A stretch of DNA of 50,029 bases. It comes from an uncultured bacterium. Its GTDB lineage: Bacteria > Planctomycetota > UBA1135. Positions within the stretch are counted from its first letter, which is position 1, and every line of letters begins with the position of its first letter. A program made the translations under genes and the position numbers. The stretch covers positions 1 through 50,029 of the forward strand of contig CALFOT010000014.1 in assembly GCA_937919925.1 (NCBI GenBank), written 5' to 3'. Positions 27,644-35,157 of this stretch are shown piece after piece. The notes under the pieces are model-generated. The model was not told the origin of the DNA. It made no database searches and saw only the letters and a program-made list of their open reading frames with translations.

Positions 27644-28693
27644 ATGGTGGAAATTACTGAAATTCCCGTAGAGGGCTACCAGTGCGTAAAGCGTGCAATC
27701 GACCCGGTTTCTGGGCTTCATGCTTACATTTCGGTGCATAGCACTGTTCTCGGCCCTGCTCTTGGTGGCATGCGGCTTTGGCCCTATGCCTCTGAAGACG
27801 AAGCACTCACCGATGTGTTACGCCTTTCTCGCGGCATGACTTATAAGGCGGCTTGTGCTGGTTTGGATCTCGGGGGTGGCAAGTCCGTCATCATCGGCAA
27901 GCCGTCGATGAAGTCCGATGCCTTCTTTGAAGCAATGGGGGATTTCGTGGAATCTTTCGGCGGCAGCTACATCACCGCTGAAGATGTCAATACCAAGGTG
28001 GAAGACATGGGTGTGGTCGCGCGTCGCACCAGCCATGTGGTGGGGTTGGCCGGAAAATCAGGCAACCCGTCGCCAAAGACTGCTTGGGGCACCTTTTTGG
28101 GGCTGCAGGCGACTTTGGAAGATGTCTATGGCAGCGATTCCTTGGAAGGCAAAACGGTTGCCATTGAAGGCGCTGGTTCGGTCGGCTCAATTTACGCGGA
28201 TTACATCGCAAAGGCCGGTGGCAAAATCATCGTTGCGGATATTTTCGCGGAATCTGCCGAGCGGGTTGCAAAAGCGACTGGCGGCATGGTGGTCAGCCCG
28301 GATGCCATCCGCAGCGTGGAATGCGATGTTTACGCCCCCTGTGCCCTAGGTGGTTCCTTGAATGATCAAACCATTCCGCTACTCAAGTGCAAAGCGGTAG
28401 TCGGCGCCGCCAACAATCAATTGTTGGAGGGGCGTCACGGTGAAGTTTTGCGCGATCGTGGTATCCGTTATGCACCGGATTATGTGGTCAATGCCGCTGG
28501 CTTGATCAACGTGTTCGACGAAATGCGTCCTGGTGGCTACAACGAAGCACGGGCTTTGAAAGCCATGGAGCAGATTCGCACCAATATGCATCAAATCTTC
28601 GCCATCGCCAACGAAGAAGGAATCTGTACGGCCACCGCTGCAGATCGTTTCGCCGAGCGCCGCATTCAGTCTGCCGTGCGCGCGAACGCCTGA
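27644..28693 (+). CDS. Leucine dehydrogenase (Glu/Leu/Phe/Val dehydrogenase family)
   Basis: This enzyme oxidatively deaminates branched-chain amino acids (leucine most likely) to the keto acid with NAD. The N-terminal domain has GPALGGMRLWPYASEDEAL and the active-site LDLGGGKSVIIG with the catalytic lysine, plus the second lysine in RGMTYKAACAG. GNPSPKTAWGT is the hinge motif characteristic of leucine and phenylalanine dehydrogenases, and VAIEGAGSVGSIYADY is the NAD-binding turn. The C-terminal YAPDYVVNAAGLINV is also diagnostic. The 349-residue length fits leucine rather than glutamate dehydrogenase. Transcribed alone; a short inverted repeat in the convergent gap (28713-28735) may serve as a shared terminator. 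Confidence 0.92.
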   Translation: MVEITEIPVEGYQCVKRAIDPVSGLHAYISVHSTVLGPALGGMRLWPYASEDEALTDVLRLSRGMTYKAACAGLDLGGGKSVIIGKPSMKSDAFFEAMGDFVESFGGSYITAEDVNTKVEDMGVVARRTSHVVGLAGKSGNPSPKTAWGTFLGLQATLEDVYGSDSLEGKTVAIEGAGSVGSIYADYIAKAGGKIIVADIFAESAERVAKATGGMVVSPDAIRSVECDVYAPCALGGSLNDQTIPLLKCKAVVGAANNQLLEGRHGEVLRDRGIRYAPDYVVNAAGLINVFDEMRPGGYNEARALKAMEQIRTNMHQIFAIANEEGICTATAADRFAERRIQSAVRANA

Positions 28694-28712
28694 ATCCACG
28701 CCTCTCGCGCCA

Positions 28713-28735
28713 ACCGCTTTGTAAGTTTAAGCGGT
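28713..28735. terminator. Weak hairpin between convergent genes
   Basis: ACCGCTT (28713-28719) pairs with AAGCGGT (28729-28735) around a 9-base loop, and overlaps the stop codon of the minus-strand aminopeptidase gene. There is no T-run, so termination is only a possibility. Confidence 0.3.
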
Positions 28736-29647
28736 GGTCACTTCCACACCCTCTTCGGTAATGATGAGGGTGTGTTCTGTTTGGGAGATGCGCACCGACG
28801 GATCTGGATCCACCAGCGGCGGGAATTCCATCAAAGCACCGGTACGTTTTAAACGGCCGAGGGTGTTTTCGACGTCATCCGCAGACATCCCCGCGAAAGT
28901 GCGGCGCGCGAAGGGCAGACCACGCATGCCTTCAATCACCGCCCATACCGCAGGATCAATGCCCTTCATTTTGCGCGGTTGGCGTTGCAGTGCGAAAATC
29001 TCTGAGCGGCCGGACTCATGCACCGTGCCTTTGCCATCAGTGGCAAAGGGTTCAATGGCAATCACCATGCCGGGTTCCAATTTAAAATGTCCACGCCCCC
29101 ACTTATCAGGAGCGGCGGGGATTTGCGGCGCGCAATGAACAATCCAGCGGTCGACGCCATGGCCAGTCAGGTTGTAAACCGGGCGGAATCCGCGCGCGGT
29201 AATCGCGGCTTCAATCGCAGCGGATAGGGTATTGATTTCAACCCCAGGCCCAGCAACAGCAATCGCTGCAGCCAAGCCGTCGGCGGAAGCCGCAACCATG
29301 TTGTGGTAAATTTCTTTTTCTCCCAAATAGACCGTTTGTGCGTTATCCGCCACATAGCCTTCGACCTCAACACCGATATCCACCTTCACTACATCTTCTT
29401 CCTCATAGATTGTGGGATCACCCGGGCGCGGACAATAGTGGGCCGCAATATGGTTTCGGCTGGTTTGCGCGGGAAAGGCCATACCCCCGCCTTGCGCTAC
29501 AATGAAGGCTTCTACTTCGGCCATAACGCTTGCTAGTTTGGCTCCAGGTAGGATTCTGGAAACAGCTAGCTCACGAGCTTGGCGTGCAATCACTCCAGCG
29601 CGTCGAAAATGTTTGAGAGCGGTAGGGTCTAAGGCAGGGTGGGACAT
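28727..29647 (-). CDS. map: Methionine aminopeptidase, archaeal-like type II
   Basis: MetAP removes the initiator methionine from new proteins. The two metal-binding aspartates are in VVKVDIGVEVEGYVADNAQTVYLG, the His in NLTGHGVDRWIVH, and the glutamates in PGMVIAIEPFATDGKG and SQTEHTLIITEEG. The order of segments, FPAQTSRNHIAAHYCPRPGDPT, the GHGVDRWIVHCAPQIP stretch, an insertion of about 60 residues after AIEPFATDG, and the ending EHTLIITEEGVEVTT, match archaeal type II enzymes rather than the usual bacterial type I enzyme (about 265 residues, no insertion). Length 306. Placed between convergent leucine dehydrogenase and divergent kinase genes. Family call is firm; an acquisition from archaea is an inference. 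Confidence 0.9.
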   Translation of the reverse strand: MSHPALDPTALKHFRRAGVIARQARELAVSRILPGAKLASVMAEVEAFIVAQGGGMAFPAQTSRNHIAAHYCPRPGDPTIYEEEDVVKVDIGVEVEGYVADNAQTVYLGEKEIYHNMVAASADGLAAAIAVAGPGVEINTLSAAIEAAITARGFRPVYNLTGHGVDRWIVHCAPQIPAAPDKWGRGHFKLEPGMVIAIEPFATDGKGTVHESGRSEIFALQRQPRKMKGIDPAVWAVIEGMRGLPFARRTFAGMSADDVENTLGRLKRTGALMEFPPLVDPDPSVRISQTEHTLIITEEGVEVTTA

Positions 29648-29812
29648 CAGTGATTGGGGGAGTGCGGCGCGGGCCGTGGGTGGAGATTCTAGGCCAAACT
29701 TTGGAAGTGGCAGCGCTGTCGCCCGGAGAAAAACACACCCAGCTGAGGCTCTTAGGGCTTTAGCTCGCTATCTCAATAGGTCGATAGGAAAGCGAACCCG
29801 AACGGTTTTAAC

Positions 29813-30748
29813 ATGCTGCAAATTCAGACAGGACAGAAAATTGGCCAATACCAAGTGGAGGGCTTCCTCGGCAGAGGCGCTTTTGCTCAGGTCTTTTTGG
29901 CTACCGACGCGAAGGGAGTGCGCGTCGCTTTAAAAGTCGGCGATGACAGCGGGGGCGGCCGCTTCTTGCCGCGTTTTGGGGAAGTGACTGTCACGCGAGA
30001 TCCGCGTGCGGTAAGTCCTGACGAAACTCCTGCTGAGGCCATGTTTCTCGACTCCATGGATGGCGCGCGCGCCGAAGTACTCAATGCCGGCGAGGTCGAT
30101 GAACTGCTCCTGAAAGAAGCCGATCTGCTGCGTTCCGCGCCTGGCATCACCACACCTCGCTTGCACGAAGTTATCCAGGTGGAAGGCCGCCCGGTTTTAG
30201 TGATGGATTACATTGCGGGAACCACTCTCCGCGAACGGATCCGTTCGATGGAAGGGATCAAAATCAGTTGGCTGCTTGATGTCGCGATTGCTGCCGAACG
30301 CCTGATTGAAGGCGGTTGGCAATGCCATGGCGATTTGAAGCCGGAAAATATTATCGTCAATGATCTGGAAGAAGTTTTCCTCATCGACCCAGTCCCCGAA
30401 TCATGTCGGGAAGATCGGGTCGTCACAACCCCTTGGTATAATCCGTTTCTGCGCTGGGATCAAAAAGGCGATGCACAAGCACTCGCAATCATGATTTATG
30501 AACTTATGGTCGGTGCTCTGCCGTTCGATCAGGTGCCTTGGTCCCTCGCTGGAACTTGCCACACTACCCACTGTGAGGAGGAGCGTGATTTGAGTCTTTC
30601 GATGTTTCTGGCGTGCCCACCAATGCGCGAAATAAACGCGCTCACTCCGTCTCATTTTGAGCACATCTTCCATCGGGCGATGTGTGAGGAAAAATATGGG
30701 CTTTCTGAGTTACGCAGCGACTTGGAGGACTTCCTCCTGCGGCATTAG
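29813..30748 (+). CDS. Serine/threonine protein kinase
   Basis: This 311-residue eukaryote-like kinase has the glycine loop GRGAFAQVFLA (20-30), the ATP-binding lysine Lys41 (VALKVG), the alpha-C glutamate Glu102, the catalytic loop HGDLKPEN (172-179, with Gly in place of the usual Arg of HRD) and the metal-binding Asp192 in FLIDP, where DFG is reduced. About 60 residues, partly acidic, separate Lys41 from Glu102, longer than normal. It has no membrane segment, so it is cytoplasmic. The substrate is unknown. It starts 165 bp from the divergent MetAP gene, with ATG 29813 as the first in-frame start before the glycine loop; no clear ribosome binding site precedes it. Confidence 0.87.
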   Translation: MLQIQTGQKIGQYQVEGFLGRGAFAQVFLATDAKGVRVALKVGDDSGGGRFLPRFGEVTVTRDPRAVSPDETPAEAMFLDSMDGARAEVLNAGEVDELLLKEADLLRSAPGITTPRLHEVIQVEGRPVLVMDYIAGTTLRERIRSMEGIKISWLLDVAIAAERLIEGGWQCHGDLKPENIIVNDLEEVFLIDPVPESCREDRVVTTPWYNPFLRWDQKGDAQALAIMIYELMVGALPFDQVPWSLAGTCHTTHCEEERDLSLSMFLACPPMREINALTPSHFEHIFHRAMCEEKYGLSELRSDLEDFLLRH

Positions 30749-30898
30749 GCCGTTCCTCCTTGCTCGTAGTCATCCGTCGTTTGCATCCCTAGGTGCCGTC
30801 CAGCCTCGTGTTGGGTGGCGCTGCCTTTTTTATCACGCCGACGCCTTCCTGGTGGCCACGCGCACCTAAAAGAAGCGCTACAATCTGCGGCTTAAAGT

Positions 30899-31753
30899 AT
30901 GGATTCCACCGCTCATCGTACACTTCAGCTCGGCCACAGCCCAGATCCAGACGACGCCTTTATGCATTTTGCATTGGCCGCCAATCGACTCGATACCGGC
31001 GATCTACGCTTCGTGCATAAGCTGGAGGATATTGAAAGTTTGAATCGTCGCGCGGTAACCGGTGATTACGAAATCACCGCGGTTTCGATTCACGGTTATG
31101 CATTTGTTGCCGATCGTTACGCGCTGCTCAACCATGGCGCTTCCATGGGAGAGGGATACGGCCCGCGTATCGTCGCGCGCGAACAGATGGCTTTGGAGAA
31201 ATTGCAAAAGGGCAAAGGCTTGCGCTTGGCCATCCCTGGTGAGTGGACTTCCGCCCACCTCGCAGCGCAGATGTTGATTGGCCCTTACGATTATGGTTTG
31301 GTGGAGTTCGATCAGATTCCCGCTGCCGTTGCTTCGGGCGCTTACGATGCCGGTGTCTTGATTCATGAAGGCCAACTCACCTTCCAAGAGCAAGGCTTAG
31401 TCCTGCTCCAGGATCTTGGCGTATGGTGGTCGTTGGAAACTGGCGGTCTACCCTTGCCGCTGGGGGGGAACACGGTGCGCCGCGATCTTGGCGATTTGAT
31501 CCCACAAGTGTCCAGTCTGTTGCGCGAGTCGATTCAGTATGGTCTGGAGCACCGTGAAGAAGCAGTTCAGTACTCGCTGCAGTTCGGGCGTGATCTCAAT
31601 CTGGCACAAGCCGATGAATTCATTGCGATGTATGTCAATGAACGCACTTTGGATTATGGGGATGATGGCCGCGAAGCGGTGCGTCTGTTCCTCGCGCGTG
31701 CCCACAAAATGGGGCTTATTCCTGAATTGCCGCCGCTTGATTTTGTGCGCTAA
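30899..31753 (+). CDS. mqnD: 1,4-dihydroxy-6-naphthoate synthase (MqnD)
   Basis: MqnD catalyses the last dedicated step of the futalosine pathway to menaquinone, cleaving cyclic dehypoxanthinylfutalosine. The protein has a periplasmic-binding-protein-like fold; the N-terminal GHSPDPDDAFMHFALA is the family signature, and VSIHGYAFVADRYALLNHGASMGEGYGP, LRLAIPGEWTSAHLAAQML and GVLIHEGQLTF are further conserved segments. The 284-residue length is normal. It shows that menaquinone is probably made by the futalosine route. The receiver gene starts 12 bp after its stop. A TACAAT at 30879-30884 may be the promoter -10 box. Confidence 0.92.
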   Translation: MDSTAHRTLQLGHSPDPDDAFMHFALAANRLDTGDLRFVHKLEDIESLNRRAVTGDYEITAVSIHGYAFVADRYALLNHGASMGEGYGPRIVAREQMALEKLQKGKGLRLAIPGEWTSAHLAAQMLIGPYDYGLVEFDQIPAAVASGAYDAGVLIHEGQLTFQEQGLVLLQDLGVWWSLETGGLPLPLGGNTVRRDLGDLIPQVSSLLRESIQYGLEHREEAVQYSLQFGRDLNLAQADEFIAMYVNERTLDYGDDGREAVRLFLARAHKMGLIPELPPLDFVR

Positions 31754-31765
31754 ACAGTTTTCCAG

Positions 31766-32152
31766 ATGGATTCCCACACAAGTAGGCCAGCAGCCAAAGT
31801 TTTGCTGGTCGATGATGATCAAACCGTTTTGCAGCTAGGCGCGGCGATGCTTAGCCTACTCGGCTATGAAGTGTGCACTGCCCACGGTGGCGAGGAAGCC
31901 GTCGCGATGTTCACGCAAATCCATCAGGAACTGAGTGTGGTCGTGTTGGACTTGAGCATGCCGTATCTGGATGGTCCCGAAACTCTCACTTGTTTGCAGG
32001 CCATCAACAGCAGTGTGCCCATTGTGCTTTCGAGTGGCTATTCAGAAGACCACGCCACCCAGCGCATCGGCGAAAAACGTTATACGGATTTCCTGCCGAA
32101 ACCATACACTCTCGATAGCCTACAACAGGTATTGGCGGCAGTTTTGGCGTAG
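31766..32152 (+). CDS. Single-domain response regulator (CheY-like receiver)
   Basis: This 128-residue protein is a complete receiver domain with no output domain. The acidic pair is in LLVDDDQ (Asp16-18), the phospho-acceptor is Asp62 in VVLDLSMP, Ser89-Ser90 occupy the switch Thr/Ser position, and Lys112 is in FLPKPY. It can therefore be phosphorylated in the usual way. Hybrid kinases often encode such a C-terminal receiver, but here it begins with its own ATG 12 bp after mqnD. No histidine kinase is in the window, so the partner is elsewhere. Confidence 0.9.
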   Translation: MDSHTSRPAAKVLLVDDDQTVLQLGAAMLSLLGYEVCTAHGGEEAVAMFTQIHQELSVVVLDLSMPYLDGPETLTCLQAINSSVPIVLSSGYSEDHATQRIGEKRYTDFLPKPYTLDSLQQVLAAVLA

Positions 32153-32229
32153 CAGCAAGGTTTTCTCTAATCATGGTTTACGCGCACTGCATCTCAGCCG
32201 ATTGAAGCAGGGAACACCATTTTTTAACG

Positions 32230-32640
32230 ATGCCCCAAGTACCTCAGGAGAACCTCGACACAGCCGTTGCGGTCTTAGTTTCGGAAGATTTTTTCCGCAA
32301 CCGAATTTGCACCACCTTAATTGCGGTGGGGCACGAGGCCACAGTGCTTGAAGTTGGTGTGGATTTCGTTGAATTCCAAGAGCGCGTGCTCCACGCCACA
32401 ACGCTTGGCTTGGTAATCGACCTCGAAGAAGAGGGTTTTGACGCCCTGGCTCTCCTTTCGGCGTTGATGGCGGATGAGCGCACAGCGGATTGGATCCTGA
32501 TGGCTTACTGTTCCTATGATCGCAAAGATCTACTCGAGGCCGCCGCCAAGATAGGGGTGGAAGTGGTGCTGCGGTCCACCTTCGCTTCGAACCTCGTGCG
32601 CCTGTTACAGGGCTTTTCAGCCCCTCAAGGCCGTAATTAA
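32230..32640 (+). CDS. Divergent receiver-like protein
   Basis: This 136-residue protein follows the receiver fold but is divergent. VAVLVSEDFFRN gives an acidic pair (Glu19, Asp20), GLVIDLEEEGFDALALLSALM places Asp64 at the phospho-acceptor position, LMAYCSYDRKDLLEAAAKIG gives a Ser at the switch position, and Arg115 stands where receivers have lysine. It may be a degenerate receiver that works without phosphorylation, or a weakly active one. It lies 77 bp after the canonical receiver, and its stop codon lies in the loop of a terminator hairpin. I do not know its partner. Confidence 0.65.
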   Translation: MPQVPQENLDTAVAVLVSEDFFRNRICTTLIAVGHEATVLEVGVDFVEFQERVLHATTLGLVIDLEEEGFDALALLSALMADERTADWILMAYCSYDRKDLLEAAAKIGVEVVLRSTFASNLVRLLQGFSAPQGRN

Positions 32641-32651
32641 ACGGCTTTTTT
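32627..32651 (+). terminator. Terminator overlapping the stop of the divergent receiver gene
   Basis: AAGGCCGT (32627-32634) pairs with ACGGCTTT (32641-32648) around the loop AATTAA, which includes the TAA stop, and T residues continue to 32651. An 8-bp stem with one G-T pair plus six T residues makes a good rho-independent terminator. Confidence 0.7.
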
Positions 32652-32800
32652 GCCAGTACGCGCTTTTTTGGGCATAGCCTCCTTCAAGTATAGGCTTGCC
32701 GGGTTTCCCTTTTTTGGGTAAACTATCTGGCTACCGCGGTGAGCCAATTCCCTTTTTAGAGAAATTTGGCACCCGCTTGAAACTCAATACTGGAAACAGC

Positions 32801-33145
32801 GTGGTCAAGCTCTACATCAAACCCAACTGCAAATCATGCCTACAGGCGGTCAAATATCTGGAGAAGAAAGAAGTTGCTTTTGAGGTGTTGGACATCATGA
32901 AAAGTCCACCGGCTAAAAAGCTCCTCGAAAAGGCGGTTGATGCCCTAGACCCCAAAGGTGCTTTCAACAAGCGTGCCAAGGGATACAAGGAGCACTCCAT
33001 TGAAAGTGCTACTTTCAAGACCAAGAAAGAGGTTGTTGATTTGCTGCGGGCGAACCCCGACATGATTCGCCGTCCTCTCCTGGCGCGTGGTGAAAAGGCG
33101 ATTCTTGGCTTCGACGAAGCTGATTACGCTACTTTTCTGCGCTAG
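32801..33145 (+). CDS. ArsC/Spx-family thioredoxin-fold protein
   Basis: This 114-residue protein has the Spx/ArsC layout: KLYIKPNCKSCLQAVKYLE with a Cys-x-x-Cys pair, a central stretch KKLLEKAVDAL, KTKKEVVDLLRANPDMIRRPLL (the family's RRP segment) and a final AILGFDEADYATFL. The CxxC resembles Spx, a redox-sensing regulator of RNA polymerase in Firmicutes; ArsC-type enzymes use CX5R. Outside Firmicutes such proteins are mostly of unknown role. The frame is open from 32696, but I begin at GTG 32801, where homology starts; GGAAA precedes it. Two hairpins follow the stop. Confidence 0.8.
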   Translation: MVKLYIKPNCKSCLQAVKYLEKKEVAFEVLDIMKSPPAKKLLEKAVDALDPKGAFNKRAKGYKEHSIESATFKTKKEVVDLLRANPDMIRRPLLARGEKAILGFDEADYATFLR

Positions 33146-33164
33146 AAAGCGGAGAGAAAAAATC

Positions 33165-33204
33165 AGCGGTCCGGCGGCTTTGTCCACCGGACCGCTCTTT
33201 CTTT
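33165..33204 (+). terminator. Terminator after the Spx-like gene
   Basis: AGCGGTCCGG (33165-33174) pairs perfectly over 10 bp with CCGGACCGCT (33187-33196) around a 12-base loop, followed by CTTTCTTT. A strong rho-independent terminator. Confidence 0.85.
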
Positions 33205-33207
33205 GGT

Positions 33208-33223
33208 AAAAGCGCCGCTTTTT
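33208..33223 (+). terminator. Second small hairpin with T-run before fdhD
   Basis: AAAAGC (33208-33213), loop GCC, GCTTTT (33217-33222) and a further T follow directly on the first terminator, so the two form a tandem pair ending 3 bp before the fdhD start codon. Confidence 0.5.
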
Positions 33224-33225
33224 CT

Positions 33226-34077
33226 TTGGTTGCCAATATCCCTTCCGCCGCCGACCAGCCTGGTCCTAGCGTAGAGTTTTCTGCGCGACGCTTTGGGCCC
33301 AATGGTGAGGTTGAGCAGCAGCGTCAAAGTGCTCTTGCTGTGGAAGAGCCTCTGGAAATTCGAGTGCGTGGGGTTTCTTATGCCGTGTTGATGCGCACGC
33401 CTGGCCGCGATCGAGATTTGGCGGCGGGATTTCTTGCGGCGGAGGGCTTATTGATGGGGCGCGAAGATTTACTCGCTCTTGAGCCTTGTTTGGATCCTCA
33501 GACTGGAGCAGTCGCTGGCAATATTCTCAACGCAGCACTGGCCGAAGGCATCGCTTTCGCGCCGCGAATCAGCACCGTATCTTCTGCGTGTGGTATTTGT
33601 GGAGCACGTTCTCTGCAAGAGCTGCAAAAAGATTGTCCACCCTTGGCCTGCGCACCGCCCGCAGAACTGCACCTGACCACCATCCACGCGGTCATGGAAA
33701 AGCTGCGTGCGTCACAAACTCTATTCGCGTTAACTGCTGGTTGCCACGGCGCAGCTTTATGGAATTACACAGCGGATTGCTGCCTACTGGATGTCGCCGA
33801 AGACATCGGCCGCCACAATGCCGTGGATAAGCTGCTCGGCGCATGTTTGCTCGCCGACGCCTACCCGCTCAGTGTTCCCGTGGGGCTACTCCTCAGCGGG
33901 CGTATCAGCTTTGAACTTGTTCAAAAAGCTTGGCTTGGGGGCATCCCGTTGGTGGTGGGGATAGGCATGCCCACCTCCCTGGCGGTGGAAACCGCTGCTG
34001 CTGCCGGCATCACGCTGATTGGTTGGCTACGCGATGCGTCGGCAACTGTTTTTACTGGCAGCACGGTGCTGCTTTAA
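33226..34077 (+). CDS. fdhD: Formate dehydrogenase accessory protein FdhD (sulfurtransferase)
   Basis: FdhD moves sulfur from a cysteine desulfurase to the molybdenum cofactor of formate dehydrogenase. Recognised by ALAVEEPLEIRVRG, RDRDLAAGFLAAEGLL, the catalytic CxxC in SSACGICGARSLQEL, TAGCHGAALWN, and the ligand-binding DIGRHNAVDKLLGACLL and LLSGRISFELVQKAW. At 283 residues it is the normal size. The best start is the TTG at 33226; a GTG at 33340 would lose conserved sequence. Two terminators end immediately before the TTG, so transcription is unusual. No formate dehydrogenase gene lies in the window. Confidence 0.9.
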   Translation: MVANIPSAADQPGPSVEFSARRFGPNGEVEQQRQSALAVEEPLEIRVRGVSYAVLMRTPGRDRDLAAGFLAAEGLLMGREDLLALEPCLDPQTGAVAGNILNAALAEGIAFAPRISTVSSACGICGARSLQELQKDCPPLACAPPAELHLTTIHAVMEKLRASQTLFALTAGCHGAALWNYTADCCLLDVAEDIGRHNAVDKLLGACLLADAYPLSVPVGLLLSGRISFELVQKAWLGGIPLVVGIGMPTSLAVETAAAAGITLIGWLRDASATVFTGSTVLL

Positions 34078-34105
34078 GGCCGGCGCAGCTGGTTGGCCCG
34101 GATGG

Positions 34106-34333
34106 TTAGTAATCGATGGAATCCAAGTCCGCGATGGTGAAATCCATGGCAAACTCGCGTTCGATATCGATGATGCGGCCGCGGCCGAGGCGTTCTACGA
34201 AAGTAATCGCACCTTGCTCTTCGCGACCATCGCGGAAGTGTAGGCGCACGGAATACTTACTCATGCCTACTTTCAGGCGGGAGGAGAGCTCAGAAGGCTC
34301 CGGGAGTTCGGACTCGGGTACTGGACGAACCAT
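34106..34333 (-). CDS. Small unknown protein
   Basis: I recognise no family. From ATG 34333 the product has 75 residues; from ATG 34264 it has 52. The conserved-looking part is the C-terminus, SVRLHFRDGREEQGAITFVE followed by RGRIIDIEREFAMDFTIADL, which suggests a small beta-rich domain. The frame is open a further 82 codons upstream, but that extension is Ser/Arg-rich and overlaps the Nudix gene, so I do not use it. It lies just downstream of the Nudix gene on the same strand and may be co-transcribed. The convergent neighbour is fdhD. Confidence 0.5.
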   Translation of the reverse strand: MVRPVPESELPEPSELSSRLKVGMSKYSVRLHFRDGREEQGAITFVERLGRGRIIDIEREFAMDFTIADLDSIDY

Positions 34334-34367
34334 TTGGTGTAGTATTGACGTTTGGCTATTTGTAAGC

Positions 34368-35003
34368 TCAGGCGTTGACTGCGACTTGCTTGAAGCAATC
34401 GAGGGCGCCGGAACGGAGGAGCAAGTTTGACCAAGTCTCGAACGGAGACTCGGGCGCAGCAGCGAGACCGCGGAGGCCAGCAAGCGATTCAAAATCGCCA
34501 GCCATCGCCGATGTTTCGCGGATGGCCACCTGGATGTCAGAGGCATCAAGGCGGTAAACCAGGCCGACATGCACCGCACCTACAGCGGTGGTGTCATCGT
34601 TGAGTAGGCCGACGGGAGTGAGTTGCAGCGGCATCTCCGGCAGGACCAATTCTTCGTGGAGCTCACGGGAGCAGGCGTTGGCGAACAGATCGCCTTCCGC
34701 CAGATCGCAGGGGTTGATGTGGCCACCAACGCCGATGGAGCGCTTGCCGTGCAGGCGCTTTTCTCCCTGGGAAGAGAGGCGCGTGAGACAGAGCACCGCA
34801 TCGCCTCGACAAACAGCAACGTAGGGAATGGGCTGCTTGTACTCGGGATGAGATTCGGCATAGCGTCGTTCGATGAAGAAGCCATGTTCCCGAGCCGGTG
34901 CGAGGAAACGACACTCCAGCTCCTGCGGCTCCAGGGCAAGTAGCCCATGGGGGGTAGCCTCAGGAAAGAGGTGTTGGCGCGGTACGACCCAGACGAACTC
35001 CAT
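34368..35003 (-). CDS. Nudix hydrolase-like protein
   Basis: This protein of about 211 residues has an N-terminal segment of about 70 residues (FVWVVPRQHLFPE, FIERRYAESHPEYKQPIPYV) and a Nudix domain with GVGGHINPCDLAEGDLFANA followed by CSRELHEELVL. The RELHEE core holds the metal-binding glutamates, so it can be active, but the Gly that usually follows the box is Val, and the loop before it is longer than the standard one. Such proteins resemble phosphoesterase-like Nudix family members found in many bacteria; the substrate is unknown. The start is ATG 35003; a TTG at 35024 is upstream in frame. It lies between the small unknown gene and rnpB. Confidence 0.78.
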   Translation of the reverse strand: MEFVWVVPRQHLFPEATPHGLLALEPQELECRFLAPAREHGFFIERRYAESHPEYKQPIPYVAVCRGDAVLCLTRLSSQGEKRLHGKRSIGVGGHINPCDLAEGDLFANACSRELHEELVLPEMPLQLTPVGLLNDDTTAVGAVHVGLVYRLDASDIQVAIRETSAMAGDFESLAGLRGLAAAPESPFETWSNLLLRSGALDCFKQVAVNA

Positions 35004-35024
35004 GATGACACCGATTCTGCCCAA

Positions 35025-35157
35025 CTTTGCAAATCTGGCAAGTGAAAACTACCAGATGTTGGGGAATTGTTGAAAACTAGGGCTGCATTTGGGGCACCAG
35101 ATGTTGTGGTGCGGAGAAAGCACCTACACAGATGACGTCAGCCAGCCAAAAAAAAAT
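35025..35157 (-). other. Short direct repeats upstream of the Nudix gene
   Basis: TGAAAACTA occurs at 35043-35051 and 35071-35079, and ACCAGATGTTG at 35051-35061 and 35096-35106. The repeats lie just upstream of the Nudix start (35003), where operator sites might be expected; an imperfect inverted repeat ACTTTGC/GCAAGT at about 35024-35043 is in the same place. No protein-coding frame seems to use this stretch. A regulatory role is a guess. Confidence 0.4.

Noticed and set aside
34334-34579. Upstream extension of the small unknown gene
   Set aside because: It is Ser/Arg/Leu-rich low-complexity sequence that lies over the Nudix gene in another frame, so it is probably a shadow of that gene.
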